A stretch of 64,000 nucleotides of DNA from Hygrophila difformis (GCA_030278955.1 JAOANR010000003.1:55586902-55650901), one strand, 5' to 3'. Counted from the first letter of the stretch, positions 21,041 to 33,855 are shown. A program made the numbers and translations. Notes: a model not told the origin generated them from the sequence alone.

Positions 21041-21203
21041 CTGCAGTCCTAAGGGGGAGAGGATGTGATACCCCGCGCAGAGTCGTCGCATACGAGGTAA
21101 GAATTTTAAATTGCGAGCCTCAATAATTTCTTTGTGTCAATTATTAATTTTCCGAAGTGCGACCCAACTTCGAGGACGAAGTTGATTTCTAAGGAGGGTA
21201 GAC
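21022..21203 (+). promoter_or_regulatory. Paired hairpin and polypurine-tract modules
   Basis: Directly over the pol stop lies a perfect 9-bp stem GCAGTTATG/CATAACTGC with loop GGGA (21024-21045), followed by CTAAGGGGGAGAGGA and TGTGATACCCC. About 130 bp later come an 8-bp stem CAACTTCG/CGAAGTTG with loop AGGA (21163-21182) and TAAGGAGGGTAGAC, next to the 3' LTR at 21204. The second purine tract is the plus-strand primer by position. The same two modules occur in the gag-only element. Confidence 0.75.
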
Positions 21204-23820
21204 TGTAATACCCGAGAAATCAACATCGAGTATTAAATCCGAAAAATTAATTAATTGAATTAATTAATTGGATTTAACTATCGCAACCGAAATAATTCCG
21301 GGAGAGCGGAATTAAATATTTTCGCACGATAGCAACTCGAAGAGAGTTATCGGAATATCCAACAATCGGATAATCCAATATGATTTTTAAAAAGAACAAA
21401 AATCATATTATATAAAAAAAAAAAAATAAGAAAAGGGCCGCAGCCTGTGGTGGCGCGGTGGCCGCGCGGTGGCGCGCCACCAGCGCGCCACCATGCAGGG
21501 GCTGCAGCCCCTACGCGTTCAACGCGTTTTGGCGAGGTGAGGGCTTCTACTTCGAACTTGGATGCATGGAATCGAGCCACAATCATGGTCCAGACCCTTA
21601 GGAGTGTTTGGGGACTCTATTGGATGAATTTGGAAGTCTCTAGAAGCTTACAAGTTGGGATAAGGTTGGATGCATGTTCTAGAAACATTCATTGAACACC
21701 TTGGGAATTTGGTGGGATGAATGTGGATTAATGGGGTGAAATTTCGAGAATGACTGCATTGAGTCATGTCTAACCTTCCCTAGGGGCTTAATGTCAGTCA
21801 TTAGGAGCATTAAGCACTCTAGATATCAACAAACCAACCCCAAAATCACCCTCCACTCCCTTAATCCGAAAATCAGTTTTCTCTTGGAGTGTTGAGAGTT
21901 CTTTGAGTGTATTCATCTTGTTCTTGGGGCTTTGGTCGAGTTGAAGCATTCCAATCCCTTCTCCTACGTCTAGGTAAGGATTCTAATCCAATTCCTTGTT
22001 CTTTAATTCGAATCCTAGGCCCTAACATCAAGTTTCTATCCAAACACCTCAAAATAGGATTCGTTCGGTAGATCTTGGAGGTTGGAGTCTGTTCCGGTCG
22101 AGTTTGAGGATTCAACCATTGAAGTTTTCGACACTCCACTCTTGAGAAGTAAGTTAATGATGTGCATATCGATTTTTAGAGTGTTTGGTTGAGTATTCTT
22201 CGAGATATGGTTCGAATTCCATCTAGTGCCAAATCTGTATTTTAGGGTTTCTTCCGAGTATGTTTTCTTATTGTGCTTTTCTCGCCTAGATCCGTTCACT
22301 TTTGGAAGAACTTGTCTAAATGAAAAATGTTCCTAATGCTTTAAAGATGATGTCTGTAAATTTTCATAATTTTTGGAATTGATTTGGTCGACGAAATCAG
22401 ATCTGGTATTTTCTGCTATGTTTGATGACAGATTCAGGTTCCGAGCATGTTCAGTTTTGTGGTTCCTATTTCTCCTAGCTATGGTCGTTTTTGATGGTCG
22501 ACTTCTTCATGAAAATTGTTCATCTATGTGTCTAGTTTACTCCTGTTAAATTTCAGAATTTTTGGATCAATATTCGAATTGTTATGGATTTTTAAGCAAG
22601 CTGTGGTCGAATGAACAGTGGTATTTGCACCCTTTTGAAAACAAGTTTCTGAAATGCATTTTTTTGAGTGACTTAGAGTCCGAATTTGCTAAGGCCTATT
22701 TCTGAGAAAAATGTTTATTTTGATGTCGCCTAGCACCTGTAAAATTTTCAGAATTTTTCACGAAGTTTTACTACATTTCCTAATTCGATTTTGAAAACTG
22801 CCACAGTGTAGTCTTACCGGTGAAAATTGGTTTCGTACGTTTCGGTAGATTTTGAGTCGATTGCTACTCTTTTACGAATCCTATGAATTCTGGAAATGTA
22901 GATATATGTTGTGATGATTAAAATGTGGTTTTGAAACTTTGTGAGTTTTGATCGAGTTAGATGTTCAATTTAGAGGGTAAGTGCACTTGGCGTGGGCTCG
23001 TTGGGCCGCCCCCTCTTTTTGGTGGCCAAAACGGCGCCAATGAAATATTGTTATGTTGCGTGATTGTATGAGTCTATACTCCTAGGTGTATCCGTAGGGG
23101 TTACCTAGGGCTCCGGAGTGTGTCTGTATAGGGTCCGCTGCTCTCACATTGTGGATACCGTCGGCTTGTGGACATAAGTGCCCAAGCGGGTAATTGATCC
23201 CAAAACGGCTAAGGCCCTGGATCGTTGATACCGGCAGCTTGTGGACATAAGCGCCCAAGCGGGTAATGGTTTGGATGTCCTCGATCAAAATGAACATTGG
23301 TGTGGTAACGTATAAAAGAAATCCCCGTAAATTATTTTTTTGACTCGTTCGTTAGATTAAATTCCTAATTTTTTTATTACTCTTCTAAATCTTTAAATTT
23401 TGTTATGCTATCCGTTAACTTACTCAGTACCGTTTGTACTGATAAATTGTTATTTCCTATTTTTCGCAGAGTAAGTGTTGGCGCATTGGGATGGGACTTT
23501 GCAAGATTAAGGACTTGTCGCATTTTATAATTACTTTAAATTTCTGCACTTTGGACTTTACTGTTGGACTTTGGACTTTGGTTTTTGGCCGCCTGTTTGG
23601 CCCCGTTTTATTTGTTTAGCTTCCGCACTGATTATTACTGTGATGCATGAGATACTCTGATTTTAATTCGGGCATGATTGAATAGTTTTTAAATTGTTTT
23701 GAAAAATTGATACAACCTAGCCTTAGCATTTTTCTAGATGAGCTCGACTTGGGTCGGGTCTTGTTTAGAAAAGTGTGGCGGTAATGCCCTGGCCTGGGAA
23801 ATCAAATCCGGGGTGTTACA
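21204..23820 (+). mobile_element. 3' LTR of Tekay-like element
   Basis: 2617 bp, nearly identical to the 5' LTR; the length difference is mostly the A-run at about 21413-21427. It ends GGGGTGTTACA, followed by the TAAAG duplication. Confidence 0.93.
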
Positions 23821-23825
23821 TAAAG

Positions 23826-25509
23826 TATAAGGGCCGACATGGCCAAAACACGGGTTAAACAGGCCCGTTCATACTATAGTCTAATGCAAATTTAAAATAA
23901 AGAGTTCCCAAAAATTCCCATGCATGTACGTGTTCAGTATAATCCATATGCTCTGTAGGAAAAAGAAGGAAATGGTGTGGGTCAGCAAAACGTGCTGAGT
24001 AAGTTAACACCTAGCATGATTTAGGAGTTTCAAAGCCTTTAATTAAATTTAATAAAACATGCTTGTAGGTGATACACAATTTAAGTTAATCCTCCACTAA
24101 TAATTGAATGGCATAATTTAAAACAAAGAAAATATTCAATTCTCTAAATTTTCTCATGATTTCAGGATTTGGTATTTCAAGGATTTCACTCTTTCACTTT
24201 TGTTCGATATGATCTAGAATAATATGTTCTCGGGGAAATGGACCCGTAAGAATTCAAACGTATCCTAGGGAATCAAACCCGTAGGAATCAACACACGACC
24301 TGGGGAATCGAACCCGCCGGAAAACAAACAATCGCCCTTGGGGAATCGAACCCGCAAGAACTCAAATACATCCTAGGGAATTGAATCCGTAGGAATCAAC
24401 ACACATCCTGGGGAATCGAACCCGCAGGAAAACAAACGATCGCCCTTGGGGAATCGAACCCGCAAGAACTCAAATACATCCTAGGGAATTTAACCCATAG
24501 GAATCAACACACATCCTGGGGAATCGAACCCGCAGGAAACAAACGATCGCCCTTGGGGAATCAAACCCGCAAGAACTCAAATACATCCTAGGGAATTGAA
24601 CCCATAGGAATCAACACACATCCTGGGGAATCGAACCCGCAGGGTAAGAACACATTTCGCAAGTTTTACAAGTTCTCAAAATATAACTTACACAAGTCCG
24701 AAAATTCTGAAATTTCACAGGTAGCTCGAAAACACAGAGACGAACAAGTTTCGTATTTTAAGTTTCTCGATCCGGGTTAAGGAGACGAGTCAAAAATCAA
24801 GTCTCTCACATAAGTAGTGTGCTGTCAGGTTTCAGATTCGACACCGTTCAAAGATTCGACTTTTTAACACATCAAATGGACTCCAAAAATTCTGAAATTT
24901 TATATGCACATACTAGACATGATTTCCTACAACTTTGCTTTAGATTGTAAAGATCAAATCGGACTAGAAAATATAGAACCATGCTCATCAAGTTCGGACC
25001 ATTGCACTGTCAGATTTCAAAAAGGGTTTTAAATCACAGTTTATGTTCGGATCGATTTGGGGTAGCAAACGTTGATGAAAATCGATGAAATTTTTACACC
25101 ACATAGTTTAATGTGTTAGGATCAAAAGTCTAGTTTTGAGTTTTTCGGTTTGAACTCTTGAAGTAGGGGTTTTGATCCGATTACAAATCTGTTACAGTTT
25201 CATGTTCGACTTTTAGGGCAGGTCTGTTGGAGGCCATTTTCGGATAACAAAACACAATGAAAAACTATGAAAATTTTACACAAACTAGATCTATGTCTTA
25301 GGAAAATTTTTCATGTTTTGAGTTTTTCCGTTTGAGCAGATTTAAGTGTTCGAAAAATTCGCACAAAATTGTTGCGCTGAGGGTTTTTCGTGTTGACAGA
25401 TTTTAGAGTTATTAAATCCATATGTTTGGTTGCATTTTAAGTCACCCAAAACCAAGTAAGTATTAACTTACAGTGGGGATGATGTCTAGGAGGTCACGGG
25501 GTCGTCCGG
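23826..25509 (-). mobile_element. LTR A2, middle fragment
   Basis: It resumes the middle LTR exactly where the Tekay-like element interrupted it. It carries the minisatellite (24225-24645) and lacks the 41 bp unique to LTR A1. It is cut at 25509 by the CRM/Galadriel-like element; TCCGG at 25505-25509 is repeated at 33851-33855. Confidence 0.92.
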
Positions 25510-26481
25510 TGATGTATGCAAGCAAGAAATTGGGAAAACAAGCAACAAAAGCAAAATAAAGGATAGGGCAAGTGTGATGTATGCAAGCAAGAAATTGGGA
25601 AAACAAGCAACAAAAGCAAAAACAAAGGATAGGGCAAGTGGGTTCAATGAAACAATGGGTTTGATCAAGTAAACTTGATATGAGGATCAAGCTCCCAAGA
25701 ACTAAACCTAAAATGCATCAATGAACATACTTAACTCAATCAAAACTTGCAATCCAATTGAGTAAGACGAACCTAACACAAATTCAATGTGAATAGACCC
25801 GGTTTTGATGTGGAAATCAAGTAACCCTTGATCCCCAAGATGATCAACCTTTGATACCCTCAAAAGATGAACAAAAGAAAGATAAACTTTGATAGATGAA
25901 TGATAGTTGAATTATGTTTGATCCTTCCCCAATCCTAATATATAACCCTAGGAACAAGAAATGCAATTACCAAGAAATACTAAGGTAGAAATGGGATTTA
26001 ACCCTAACATAATGATCCCATGATAAATCTAGTGAATACCAATTGAAATTACATGGAACAAGTGGGGAAGAAAATGAAATAAGCTAAAATAGGGTAATGG
26101 GGGTCGGATCCCTCTTGTGCGTGCCCACGCCCAAGGCCAAAAATGTTCCTGCCTCCTTTCTTCAATTCACTAACAAACCAGTCTAATTTCTCCTCTTGTG
26201 CGTGCCCACGACCAAGGCCAAAAATGTGTCTGCCTCCTTTTTTCATTGCACCAACAAACCAGTCTAATTTCGCCTCATGTGCGTGCCCACGCCCAATGCC
26301 AAAAATGTGTCTGTCTCCTTTCTTCAATGCACCAACAAAGGGGTGCCCAAGGTGATCTATCTTGCTTCGGTTTGGCTTTGTTTCGATCCCGGTGTTGGTT
26401 ATTGCTTCACGGGCGAGCTTGGCAATGATGTAGCTCATGTAGCCTTCACCCTCAAGCTTCTTCAATATGGTGGTCACACCA
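25510..26481 (-). mobile_element. 3' LTR of CRM/Galadriel-like element
   Basis: It reads TGGTGTGACC..GCATACATCA on the minus strand. Its end is a tandem duplication: 65 bp (25510-25574) and 66 bp (25575-25640) begin with the same TGATGTATGCAAGCAAG, so a second potential LTR terminus lies inside. Three tandem copies of an approximately 81-bp unit lie between 26100 and 26345 and are translated as part of the pol frame. Confidence 0.92.
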
Positions 26482-29400
26482 TCTCCCCCTCCTTTAGAGC
26501 TTGGTTGTTCCACCAACCTACAATATAAGAAAATTCCCAAGTTAGTTTCTCTCAAATAAACATAGCATTGACATATGAACTCAAACTCAAGAAATTTCAA
26601 GTCAAGTAAATCACAAAATTCCACATGTAAGGGTTCATACAAGTCTCTCGCAATAAATCCCATGAAATCCAAATTTGACATGCTCCTAGGACCAATTTTC
26701 TCCCATAAATGACCCGAAAAATGGTGAAATTCTAAGATCAAGTTCATTCCCTCAAAAATTTGGTTCCAAAAGTCTCCAAAAGTTATTAATGATTCATCCA
26801 TGACCTCAAAAGCAAGGTCTTTTACAGATTTTAGCAATAGAGCACGAAATGTCCACTTTTCTTCAGAAAAGACTGATTTTCCGAACAAACTTGCACAAAA
26901 AACAAAGTAGGCATGTTTTATCAGATTTCTCTTCACCAACACATCATAAAAATTATGGTTAAGCTCACAAAAAATAGAAACCTTCAAATCCTCATCATTC
27001 ATCAATTTTGACATATTTTTCTCAAGCATTTTGCTACCGAAATTGTCCCAAAATGATTGAAATTTGAAAAAATGCTTTCTTACCTCCAAGTCTTCATTTT
27101 TATAAAATCTTACCATCACTTGTGACTTATGTAGGTCATCCAAACCTGAAGTTTCCTCATCTCCAAGCCATTTCGCTTTTAAGAGCAAAAGATTGTAGTT
27201 CGAGCTTTTTTGTTCTCCTTCTCCAATTCCTACAACACAAAGTACCAAACTCGACTTTCCAACGAGATCATCAGTAATATCTACGTCACCAAGATCAGAA
27301 ATCCAAAATTGAATTAAAGAATTCAAAGCACTTTGTAACTTACGAGCTCGACTACGTGTAATAGGTCCAATTGGCATCACCGTCGGCTCTTTGGCACTCT
27401 TGTCCTTGATCTCTTCTTGGCCTTCTTGCTCCACTTCCTTCACGACCATCTCCTCATCACCTACATCAAATGGAGACAAATCAGCAACATTAAAGGTTGC
27501 ATGAACACCATACTCACCGGGTAGGTCGAGACGATAGGCATTGTCATTAATTCTCTCCAACACTTGAAATGGGCCATCTCCTCTTGGTTGGAGCTTGGAT
27601 TTCCTTTGACTTGGGAACCTCTCCTTGCGAAGATGCAACCATACCCACTCTCCAGGTTGGAACACCACATGCTTCCTCCCTCGATTCTTTTGTCTCTCAT
27701 ACACCTGGGCCATCTTCTCCAAATGAGCTTTAACCTCCAAATGCATCTTTTTCACCTTGTCAGCTCGATCCCTGAAATTCATGTTAGAATGCTCATTGCG
27801 AGGCAATGGCAACAAATCAGTGGGGGACTGGGGATTATAACCATACACAATCTCAAATGGAGACATATTAGTAGAACGATGTATACTACGGTTATATGCA
27901 AACTCTATGTGTGGAATGCAATCCTCCCAAGCATGCAAATTCTTCTTCAACATGGTTCTTAATAAAGTTCCAAGTGTTCTATTCACAACCTCTGTTTGTC
28001 CATCCGTTTGAGGATGACATGAAGTTGAAAACATCAATTTGGTCCCAAATTTAGACCAAAAGGATCTCCAAAAATGGCTCAAGAATTTAGTATCCCTATC
28101 AGAAACAATTGTACTAGGAATGCCATGCAATTTCACCACCTCACTAAAGAATAAGTTAGCTATATGCACAGCATCAGTGGTCTTAGTACAAGGTATGAAA
28201 CGTGCCATTTTGCTAAAACGGTCTACAACCACAAAAATTGAGTCCTTACCTTTCCTTGTCTTGGGAAGTCCCACTACAAAATCCATGGAAAGGTCCTTCC
28301 ACGGGCTCTCGGGCACTGGTAGTGGAGTGTACAACCCATGAGGCTTCAAGGTAGCTTTGACTCTCTTGCACACCAAGCACCTTCCAATATGCTTCTCAAC
28401 ATCTTTGCGCATTCCAGGCCAATAGAACTTTTCTTGCAAAGCACCTAAAGTTTTGGTGACACCAAAGTGTCCCGCTAAACCCCCTTCATGAAGTTCTATT
28501 AGTAATAAATCACGCATAGAACCACAAGGAATGCACAATTTGTCGCTCTTGAACAAAAAGCCATCATGCAAGTAAAAATCTTTGAAACCATGCTTTAGAC
28601 AGTTTTCATACACTTCCTTAAAATCCTTATCATCCACATAAAGAGATTTGATATGAGAAAATCCTAAAACTTGAGAATTTAACATGGTAAGTAAATAATA
28701 TCTCCTAGACAATACATCAGCTACCACATTCTCTTTCCCTCTTTTGTACTTAATGATGTAGGGAAAAGTTTCAACAAAAGAACTCCATTTAATATGTCTC
28801 TTACTAATGTTATTTTGACCTTTCATGAACTTAAGAGACTCATGATCCGTATGAATAATGAATTCTTTAGGCCTCAAATGATGTTGCCAAGTATGTAAAG
28901 CTCTTACTAAGGCATAGAATTCCTTATCGTAGATCGGATAGCTCAAAGCAGCTCCTTGGAGTTTCTCACTAAAGTATGCAACAGGTCTTTTCCCTTGCAT
29001 CAACACAGCTCCAATTCCCACACCTGAGGCATCACATTCAATTTCAAAAACTAAGTTAAAATCAGGAAGTTTTAAGATAGGTGCATGTGTAAGAAGAAAC
29101 TTTAATTTATCAAATGCTTGTTGAGCCTTCTCCTTCCACTCAAACTTTTCTTCCTTCTTGAGTAGGGTTGTCATAGGGGCTGCCACAGTGCTAAAATCCT
29201 TGATGAAACGTCGATAGAAGCCCGCTAATCCCAAGAAACTCCTCACTTCCTTGACCGTTGTGGGGGTTGGCCATTCTTGCACTGCTTTCACCTTGTCTTC
29301 ATCAACTTTAATCCCCTCACCTGTCACAATATATCCCAAAAACTTGCAAGATAATACACCAAAAGTGCATTTCTTTTCATTAGCAAACAATTTCTCATGC

Positions 29401-32045
29401 CTCAAAACTTCAAGAATAGTGGACAAATGATGTGCATGCTCTTCCATGTTTTTACTATATATAAGAATATCATCAAAGTATACCACAACAAATTTACCAA
29501 TGTAAGGCCTAAGAATGTGGTTCATCAACCTCATAAACGTGCTAGGTGCATTTGTAAGCCCAAAAGGCATCACTACCCACTCATACAACCCGAGCTTAGT
29601 TTTAAAGGCTGTTTTCCACTCGTCCCCTTCTCTCATCCTAATTTGATGATAGCCACTACGAAGATCTATCTTAGAAAAGATTTGAGCTCCATGTAGTTCA
29701 TCTAGCATATCATCTAACCTAGGAATGGGGTGACAATATTTGACAGTTATGGCATTAATGGCCCTACAATCTACACACATCCTCCAACCACCATCCTTCT
29801 TAGGAACAAGTAAAACAGGAACTGAACAAGGGCTTAAGGATTCTCTTACAAAACCTTTGGAGAGTAATTCTTCCACTTGCCTTTGTATCTCCTTAGTCTC
29901 CTCGGGGTTGGCTCGATAGGCAGGCCGGTTGGGCAATGGTGCTCCCGGAATAAGGTCAATTTGGTGCTCAATCCCCCGAATGGGTGGTAAGCCTCCAGGT
30001 ACTTCATCAGGGAAGACATCCTTGTAAACCTGCAAAACAGACACCAACTCGCCAGGAAGATCAAATGTAGTATCAACATTTAGGCAAAAATAAGGAGTAA
30101 GTAACAAGCAAAAATGTCCCTCTTCCTCTCCAACACTCATTCTTTTCACTTCTTTCATGCTTACAAATAAGCCCTCTTTCCTAACCTCACTCACCTCACC
30201 TTTTGATCTTCTCACATTTTTATTCTCAACTTTTTTGTTCTTTTCCTTCCTCTCATTTTTGTTTCCCACATCATTCTTTTCACACTCATTTTTCTTCTCA
30301 AGCTCACATTTCTTTTGTTTTTCCCTCATCTCACTCACATATTGCCTATGTAGAAAGGCTTGGTCCTCCTCAACTGCTTTCACTGACAAAGCTTTGATCA
30401 CCACATCCTTTCCATCCTTCTTGAAGGTGACCCGATTAGCAAATCCATCATAGACAATCCTTTGGTCATATTGCCATGGCCTTCCCAAAAGTATGTGGCA
30501 AGCTTGCATAGGCACCACATCACAAGTGACTTGGTCCTCATATCCTCTCATCTTGATGGGAAAGGTAGCTTGCTTCCTAACTCTCATTTCTCCACTTTGG
30601 CTCAACCATTGCAACTTGTATGGATCGGGATGTTGTGATGTCGGCAGCCCTAAGGACTTCACCATCATCTCACTAACAATGTTGGCACAACTCCCATTGT
30701 CAATGATGACACTACAAATCTTGCCATTCACCTCACAACGGCAATGGAAGATGTTGTCTCTTTGCTCCCTCGAATCATCTTTGGCCATCCTTGTGCTCAA
30801 ACTCCTCAATGAAACACAATTGAGATTAGGGAAATCTCCATCTCCATTCTCACTACTATCTTCCTCAACATCCTCTAGTACCTCATTTGGATCCTCCTCA
30901 TCTTCTTTGTCCGACTCCGAATAGTACTCTCCCGAGGCATCCACAATCATCACCCTCTTGTTAGGACACTTGTTAGCATAGTGGCCTCTTCCTTGGCATT
31001 TGAAACATCTAACATCTCGGTGTCTCTCAATATTAGGCACTTGCACACCTTTCCCCTTGTCATCACGCTTGTACTCTTGGCCTCTTCCTCTTTCATTCCC
31101 TCCATGTGGCTTCTTGTACTCCACATAAGTCTTTTTATACTCAACTTGAGGCTTTTTAGCATTTGCATCTTTCGTATAATCCTTAGAATAGGATTTAACC
31201 ATTTTGCCTCTTCTCTTGGCTTGGCCCTCCAACTCTATTGCCATGTGGTAGGCTTCACTCACCGTTTCCAAGTTATGAAGAGTCATAACATCGGAGTATT
31301 CATAATGTAGGCCAGAAATGAACCTTGACACCGTGTCCTCTTCTTCTTCATCAATTTCGGCTCTAGTCATCAAAGTCTCCATCTCCTTGAAGTACTCGTC
31401 CACACTCCTTTGGCCTTGAATGAGTTGTTGCAACCTCTTGTAGCTAGTTCTCTTATATTGCTTTGGCACAAACCTCTCCTTCATTGCCATTTTCAAGCCA
31501 TTCCAAGATACAATTCTCCCGATTGCTCCTCTCCTAGCCTTGAGCTCTCTATGTTGCCACCATTCTAGAGCATAGCCCGTGAACTCCAAAACAGTACATC
31601 TAACCTTTTCATTCTCCGGCATGGGTGTTTGCAAGAAAAACAACTCCATCTTCTTCTCCCAATTGAGATATACATCGGGGTCACTTGATCCGTCGAAATG
31701 TGGGATGGTGACCTTGTAGTTGGAGTTGAAGTTGTTGTTGTTGTTCCTCCTTTGGGGACCTTGGCGGTTACCTCCTCGATAACCCCTCCCATCATATGAG
31801 TCTTGCCCCTCCGACTCATCTCCCAAGCCATCAAACTCTTCTTCTTGTTCTTCATCCCTTTCCTCATAATCCTCATATTCTCTTCTTTGTCTTGGAGGTC
31901 TCTCTCTTGTTCCCCGGACTCGACTATTCTCCTCTATAGTAGCTAGGCGGTTCCGGAAGCCTCCAATTACATCCATCACTTGAGCCAATTGGTGGCTCAC
32001 ATCCTCCAAGGTGATCTTCTTCCCTGCACTTGAATCCTCCGCCAT
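26049..32045 (-). CDS. gag-pol: Gag-Pol polyprotein of CRM/Galadriel-like element (about 1998 aa)
   Basis: The ATG at 32045 (MAEDSS) is preferred; an upstream ATG adds 11 residues and overlaps the leader (residue numbers below count from it). Gag covers about 1-390 with one zinc knuckle [14 protein letters not shown] near 358. Protease is [11 protein letters not shown] near 458-468. RT has VCMDC-like [19 protein letters not shown] and [10 protein letters not shown] near 866-875. RNase H has [13 protein letters not shown]. Integrase has [16 protein letters not shown], then the D, D, E core and a GPF module. After the TRSRARKLQ motif about 400 further residues stay open, and the last 144 are encoded in the LTR, with three copies of [23 protein letters not shown]. 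Such length is unusual for the family. Confidence 0.93.
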   Translation of the reverse strand: MAEDSSAGKKITLEDVSHQLAQVMDVIGGFRNRLATIEENSRVRGTRERPPRQRREYEDYEERDEEQEEEFDGLGDESEGQDSYDGRGYRGGNRQGPQRRNNNNNFNSNYKVTIPHFDGSSDPDVYLNWEKKMELFFLQTPMPENEKVRCTVLEFTGYALEWWQHRELKARRGAIGRIVSWNGLKMAMKERFVPKQYKRTSYKRLQQLIQGQRSVDEYFKEMETLMTRAEIDEEEEDTVSRFISGLHYEYSDVMTLHNLETVSEAYHMAIELEGQAKRRGKMVKSYSKDYTKDANAKKPQVEYKKTYVEYKKPHGGNERGRGQEYKRDDKGKGVQVPNIERHRDVRCFKCQGRGHYANKCPNKRVMIVDASGEYYSESDKEDEEDPNEVLEDVEEDSSENGDGDFPNLNCVSLRSLSTRMAKDDSREQRDNIFHCRCEVNGKICSVIIDNGSCANIVSEMMVKSLGLPTSQHPDPYKLQWLSQSGEMRVRKQATFPIKMRGYEDQVTCDVVPMQACHILLGRPWQYDQRIVYDGFANRVTFKKDGKDVVIKALSVKAVEEDQAFLHRQYVSEMREKQKKCELEKKNECEKNDVGNKNERKEKNKKVENKNVRRSKGEVSEVRKEGLFVSMKEVKRMSVGEEEGHFCLLLTPYFCLNVDTTFDLPGELVSVLQVYKDVFPDEVPGGLPPIRGIEHQIDLIPGAPLPNRPAYRANPEETKEIQRQVEELLSKGFVRESLSPCSVPVLLVPKKDGGWRMCVDCRAINAITVKYCHPIPRLDDMLDELHGAQIFSKIDLRSGYHQIRMREGDEWKTAFKTKLGLYEWVVMPFGLTNAPSTFMRLMNHILRPYIGKFVVVYFDDILIYSKNMEEHAHHLSTILEVLRHEKLFANEKKCTFGVLSCKFLGYIVTGEGIKVDEDKVKAVQEWPTPTTVKEVRSFLGLAGFYRRFIKDFSTVAAPMTTLLKKEEKFEWKEKAQQAFDKLKFLLTHAPILKLPDFNLVFEIECDASGVGIGAVLMQGKRPVAYFSEKLQGAALSYPIYDKEFYALVRALHTWQHHLRPKEFIIHTDHESLKFMKGQNNISKRHIKWSSFVETFPYIIKYKRGKENVVADVLSRRYYLLTMLNSQVLGFSHIKSLYVDDKDFKEVYENCLKHGFKDFYLHDGFLFKSDKLCIPCGSMRDLLLIELHEGGLAGHFGVTKTLGALQEKFYWPGMRKDVEKHIGRCLVCKRVKATLKPHGLYTPLPVPESPWKDLSMDFVVGLPKTRKGKDSIFVVVDRFSKMARFIPCTKTTDAVHIANLFFSEVVKLHGIPSTIVSDRDTKFLSHFWRSFWSKFGTKLMFSTSCHPQTDGQTEVVNRTLGTLLRTMLKKNLHAWEDCIPHIEFAYNRSIHRSTNMSPFEIVYGYNPQSPTDLLPLPRNEHSNMNFRDRADKVKKMHLEVKAHLEKMAQVYERQKNRGRKHVVFQPGEWVWLHLRKERFPSQRKSKLQPRGDGPFQVLERINDNAYRLDLPGEYGVHATFNVADLSPFDVGDEEMVVKEVEQEGQEEIKDKSAKEPTVMPIGPITRSRARKLQSALNSLIQFWISDLGDVDITDDLVGKSSLVLCVVGIGEGEQKSSNYNLLLLKAKWLGDEETSGLDDLHKSQVMVRFYKNEDLEVRKHFFKFQSFWDNFGSKMLEKNMSKLMNDEDLKVSIFCELNHNFYDVLVKRNLIKHAYFVFCASLFGKSVFSEEKWTFRALLLKSVKDLAFEVMDESLITFGDFWNQIFEGMNLILEFHHFSGHLWEKIGPRSMSNLDFMGFIARDLYEPLHVEFCDLLDLKFLEFEFICQCYVYLRETNLGIFLYCRLVEQPSSKGGGDGVTTILKKLEGEGYMSYIIAKLAREAITNTGIETKPNRSKIDHLGHPFVGALKKGDRHIFGIGRGHAHEAKLDWFVGAMKKGGRHIFGLGRGHAQEEKLDWFVSELKKGGRNIFGLGRGHAQEGSDPHYPILAYFIFFPTCSM
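26482..26500 (-). promoter_or_regulatory. Polypurine tract of CRM/Galadriel-like element
   Basis: AGCTCTAAAGGAGGGGGAGA on the minus strand directly precedes the 3' LTR. It primes plus-strand DNA. It lies inside the coding frame here, because pol runs on into the LTR. Confidence 0.75.
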
Positions 32046-32856
32046 AATACTCCAAATACCAAGTGAAATCGTCAACAAATCAAAATAATATAAAAAGTAA
32101 GAAGTATGAAAAAGAGATGAGAATATATTTGCCTAAACTATTCCTCACAACTCTCTTTTCTTCTCACACAACCCTCAAGTGTTCCTCTCTAGTTGATCAC
32201 CCTCAACCCTTGAGTCGTTCACACCAAATTCACAAGATTCAAGCACACAATTATCAAGCAAGGATGAGATGATGATTCACAAATGCATAGCAAGTAGTTC
32301 CTAGGTAAGGCTAAACAAGAAAGGCTATCAAGGCTCAAATGGATTTAAGGATAGATAATGTCAACCCCACAAAGAAAACAAGATCAATCAACAAATGCTA
32401 AGGGAGTATTCAACATTGTTTTTTTTTTTTTCTCTTTTTTTTTTTGTAGAGCTTGGCTTTTGTGCTCTAATGCCTTTTAACCGTTCGGTCTCACAATGTT
32501 TAGGGGAATTCCACTATCAAAACATTGTTGACGGAACTTCAACCCTTTGGCTCTTGATACATCATAGGAACCATGAGCCAACGGTTTTCATCCACTTTAT
32601 TTTTTTTTGTAACAATCTCTTTTTTTTGTATCTTTCAATAACTCCCAATGCTATCAGTCAAAAATCAAGCTAATCAAAGCATATAAGCATCAAGCATTCC
32701 ATCTTTCTAAGAAAATCAACTTTGGCATTTCAACAAACACCTTGTGGGCAATATTTTTGGGTATTTTCTTGAAAATAGAAAAAATGGCAAAGGAATTCCA
32801 CAATGCATCAACACCAAGAATAACAACCTAATTAGGAGCTAAGAAGTCCTAATCAA
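32046..32856 (-). other. Leader of CRM/Galadriel-like element
   Basis: About 810 bp between primer site and gag start, without a significant frame. It contains A-runs (minus strand; plus-strand T-runs at 32420-32450 and 32600-32630). Nothing else is recognised; packaging signals would be expected here but cannot be seen. Confidence 0.5.
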
Positions 32857-32868
32857 GCTCTGATACCA
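32857..32868 (-). other. Primer-binding site, initiator Met-tRNA
   Basis: TGGTATCAGAGC on the minus strand, 10 bp after the 5' LTR end. The 10-bp gap is longer than the 3 bp in the Tekay and gag-only elements. Confidence 0.88.
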
Positions 32869-32878
32869 AATTTAATTA

Positions 32879-33850
32879 TGATGTATGCAAGCAAGAAATT
32901 GGGAAAACAAGCAACAAAAGCAAAATAAAGGATAGGGCAAGTGTGATGTATGCAAGCAAGAAATTGGGAAAACAAGCAACAAAAGCAAAAACAAAGGATA
33001 GGGCAAGTGGGTTCAATGAAACAATGGGTTTGATCAAGTAAACTTGATATGAGGATCAAGCTCCCAAGAACTAAACCTAAAATGCATCAATGAACATACT
33101 TAACTCAATCAAAACTTGCAATCCAATTGAGTAAGACGAACCTAACACAAATTCAATGTGAATAGACCCGGTTTTGATGTGGAAATCAAGTAACCCTTGA
33201 TCCCCAAGATGATCAACCTTTGATACCCTCAAAAGATGAACAAAAGAAAGATAAACTTTGATAGATGAATGATAGTTGAATTATGTTTGATCCTTCCCCA
33301 ATCCTAATATATAACCCTAGGAACAAGAAATGCAATTACCAAGAAATACTAAGGTAGAAATGGGATTTAACCCTAACATAATGATCCCATGATAAATCTA
33401 GTGAATACCAATTGAAATTACATGGAACAAGTGGGGAAGAAAATGAAATAAGCTAAAATAGGGTAATGGGGGTCGGATCCCTCTTGTGCGTGCCCACGCC
33501 CAAGGCCAAAAATGTTCCTGCCTCCTTTCTTCAATTCACTAACAAACCAGTCTAATTTCTCCTCTTGTGCGTGCCCACGACCAAGGCCAAAAATGTGTCT
33601 GCCTCCTTTTTTCATTGCACCAACAAACCAGTCTAATTTCGCCTCTTGTGCGTGCCCACGCCCAATGCCAAAAATGTGTCTGTCTCCTTTCTTCAATGCA
33701 CCAACAAAGGGGTGCCCAAGGTGATCTATCTTGCTTCGGTTTGGCTTTGTTTCGATCCCGGTGTTGGTTATTGCTTCACGGGCGAGCTTGGCAATGATGT
33801 AGCTCATGTAGCCTTCACCCTCAAGCTTCTTCAATATGGTGGTCACACCA
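32879..33850 (-). mobile_element. 5' LTR of CRM/Galadriel-like element
   Basis: 972 bp and virtually identical to the 3' LTR. The C-terminal pol repeat segment is present here too, out of context, as an open stretch at 33418-33850. TCCGG follows at 33851-33855. Confidence 0.92.
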
Positions 33851-33855
33851 TCCGG

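Larger units (their letters stand above)
12698..23820 (+). mobile_element. Tekay-like chromovirus (Ty3/gypsy), nested in LTR A2
   Basis: A complete 11.1-kb element with LTRs of 2624 and 2617 bp, TAAAG duplication, Met-tRNA primer site, an extra ORF, gag, pol with protease, RT, RNase H, integrase and a terminal chromodomain-like region, and a polypurine tract. By my reading the two LTRs differ by an A-run length and about two substitutions (near 13770/22269 and 14949/23449), so insertion is very recent. Two lesions are seen in the coding region: TAG between gag and pol (17550) and a single-base loss in RNase H (near 19191). Confidence 0.93.
25510..33850 (-). mobile_element. CRM/Galadriel-like chromovirus, intact ORF, nested in LTR A2
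   Basis: A complete 8.3-kb element with two 972-bp LTRs (25510-26481 and 32879-33850), TCCGG duplication, Met-tRNA primer site, polypurine tract and one uninterrupted gag-pol frame. I could see only one LTR difference (A at 26276 against T at 33645), so insertion is very young. The protease DNGS signature and the C-terminal TRSRARKLQ motif suggest the CRM or Galadriel clade. No frame lesion is present, so the copy may be able to move. Confidence 0.93.
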
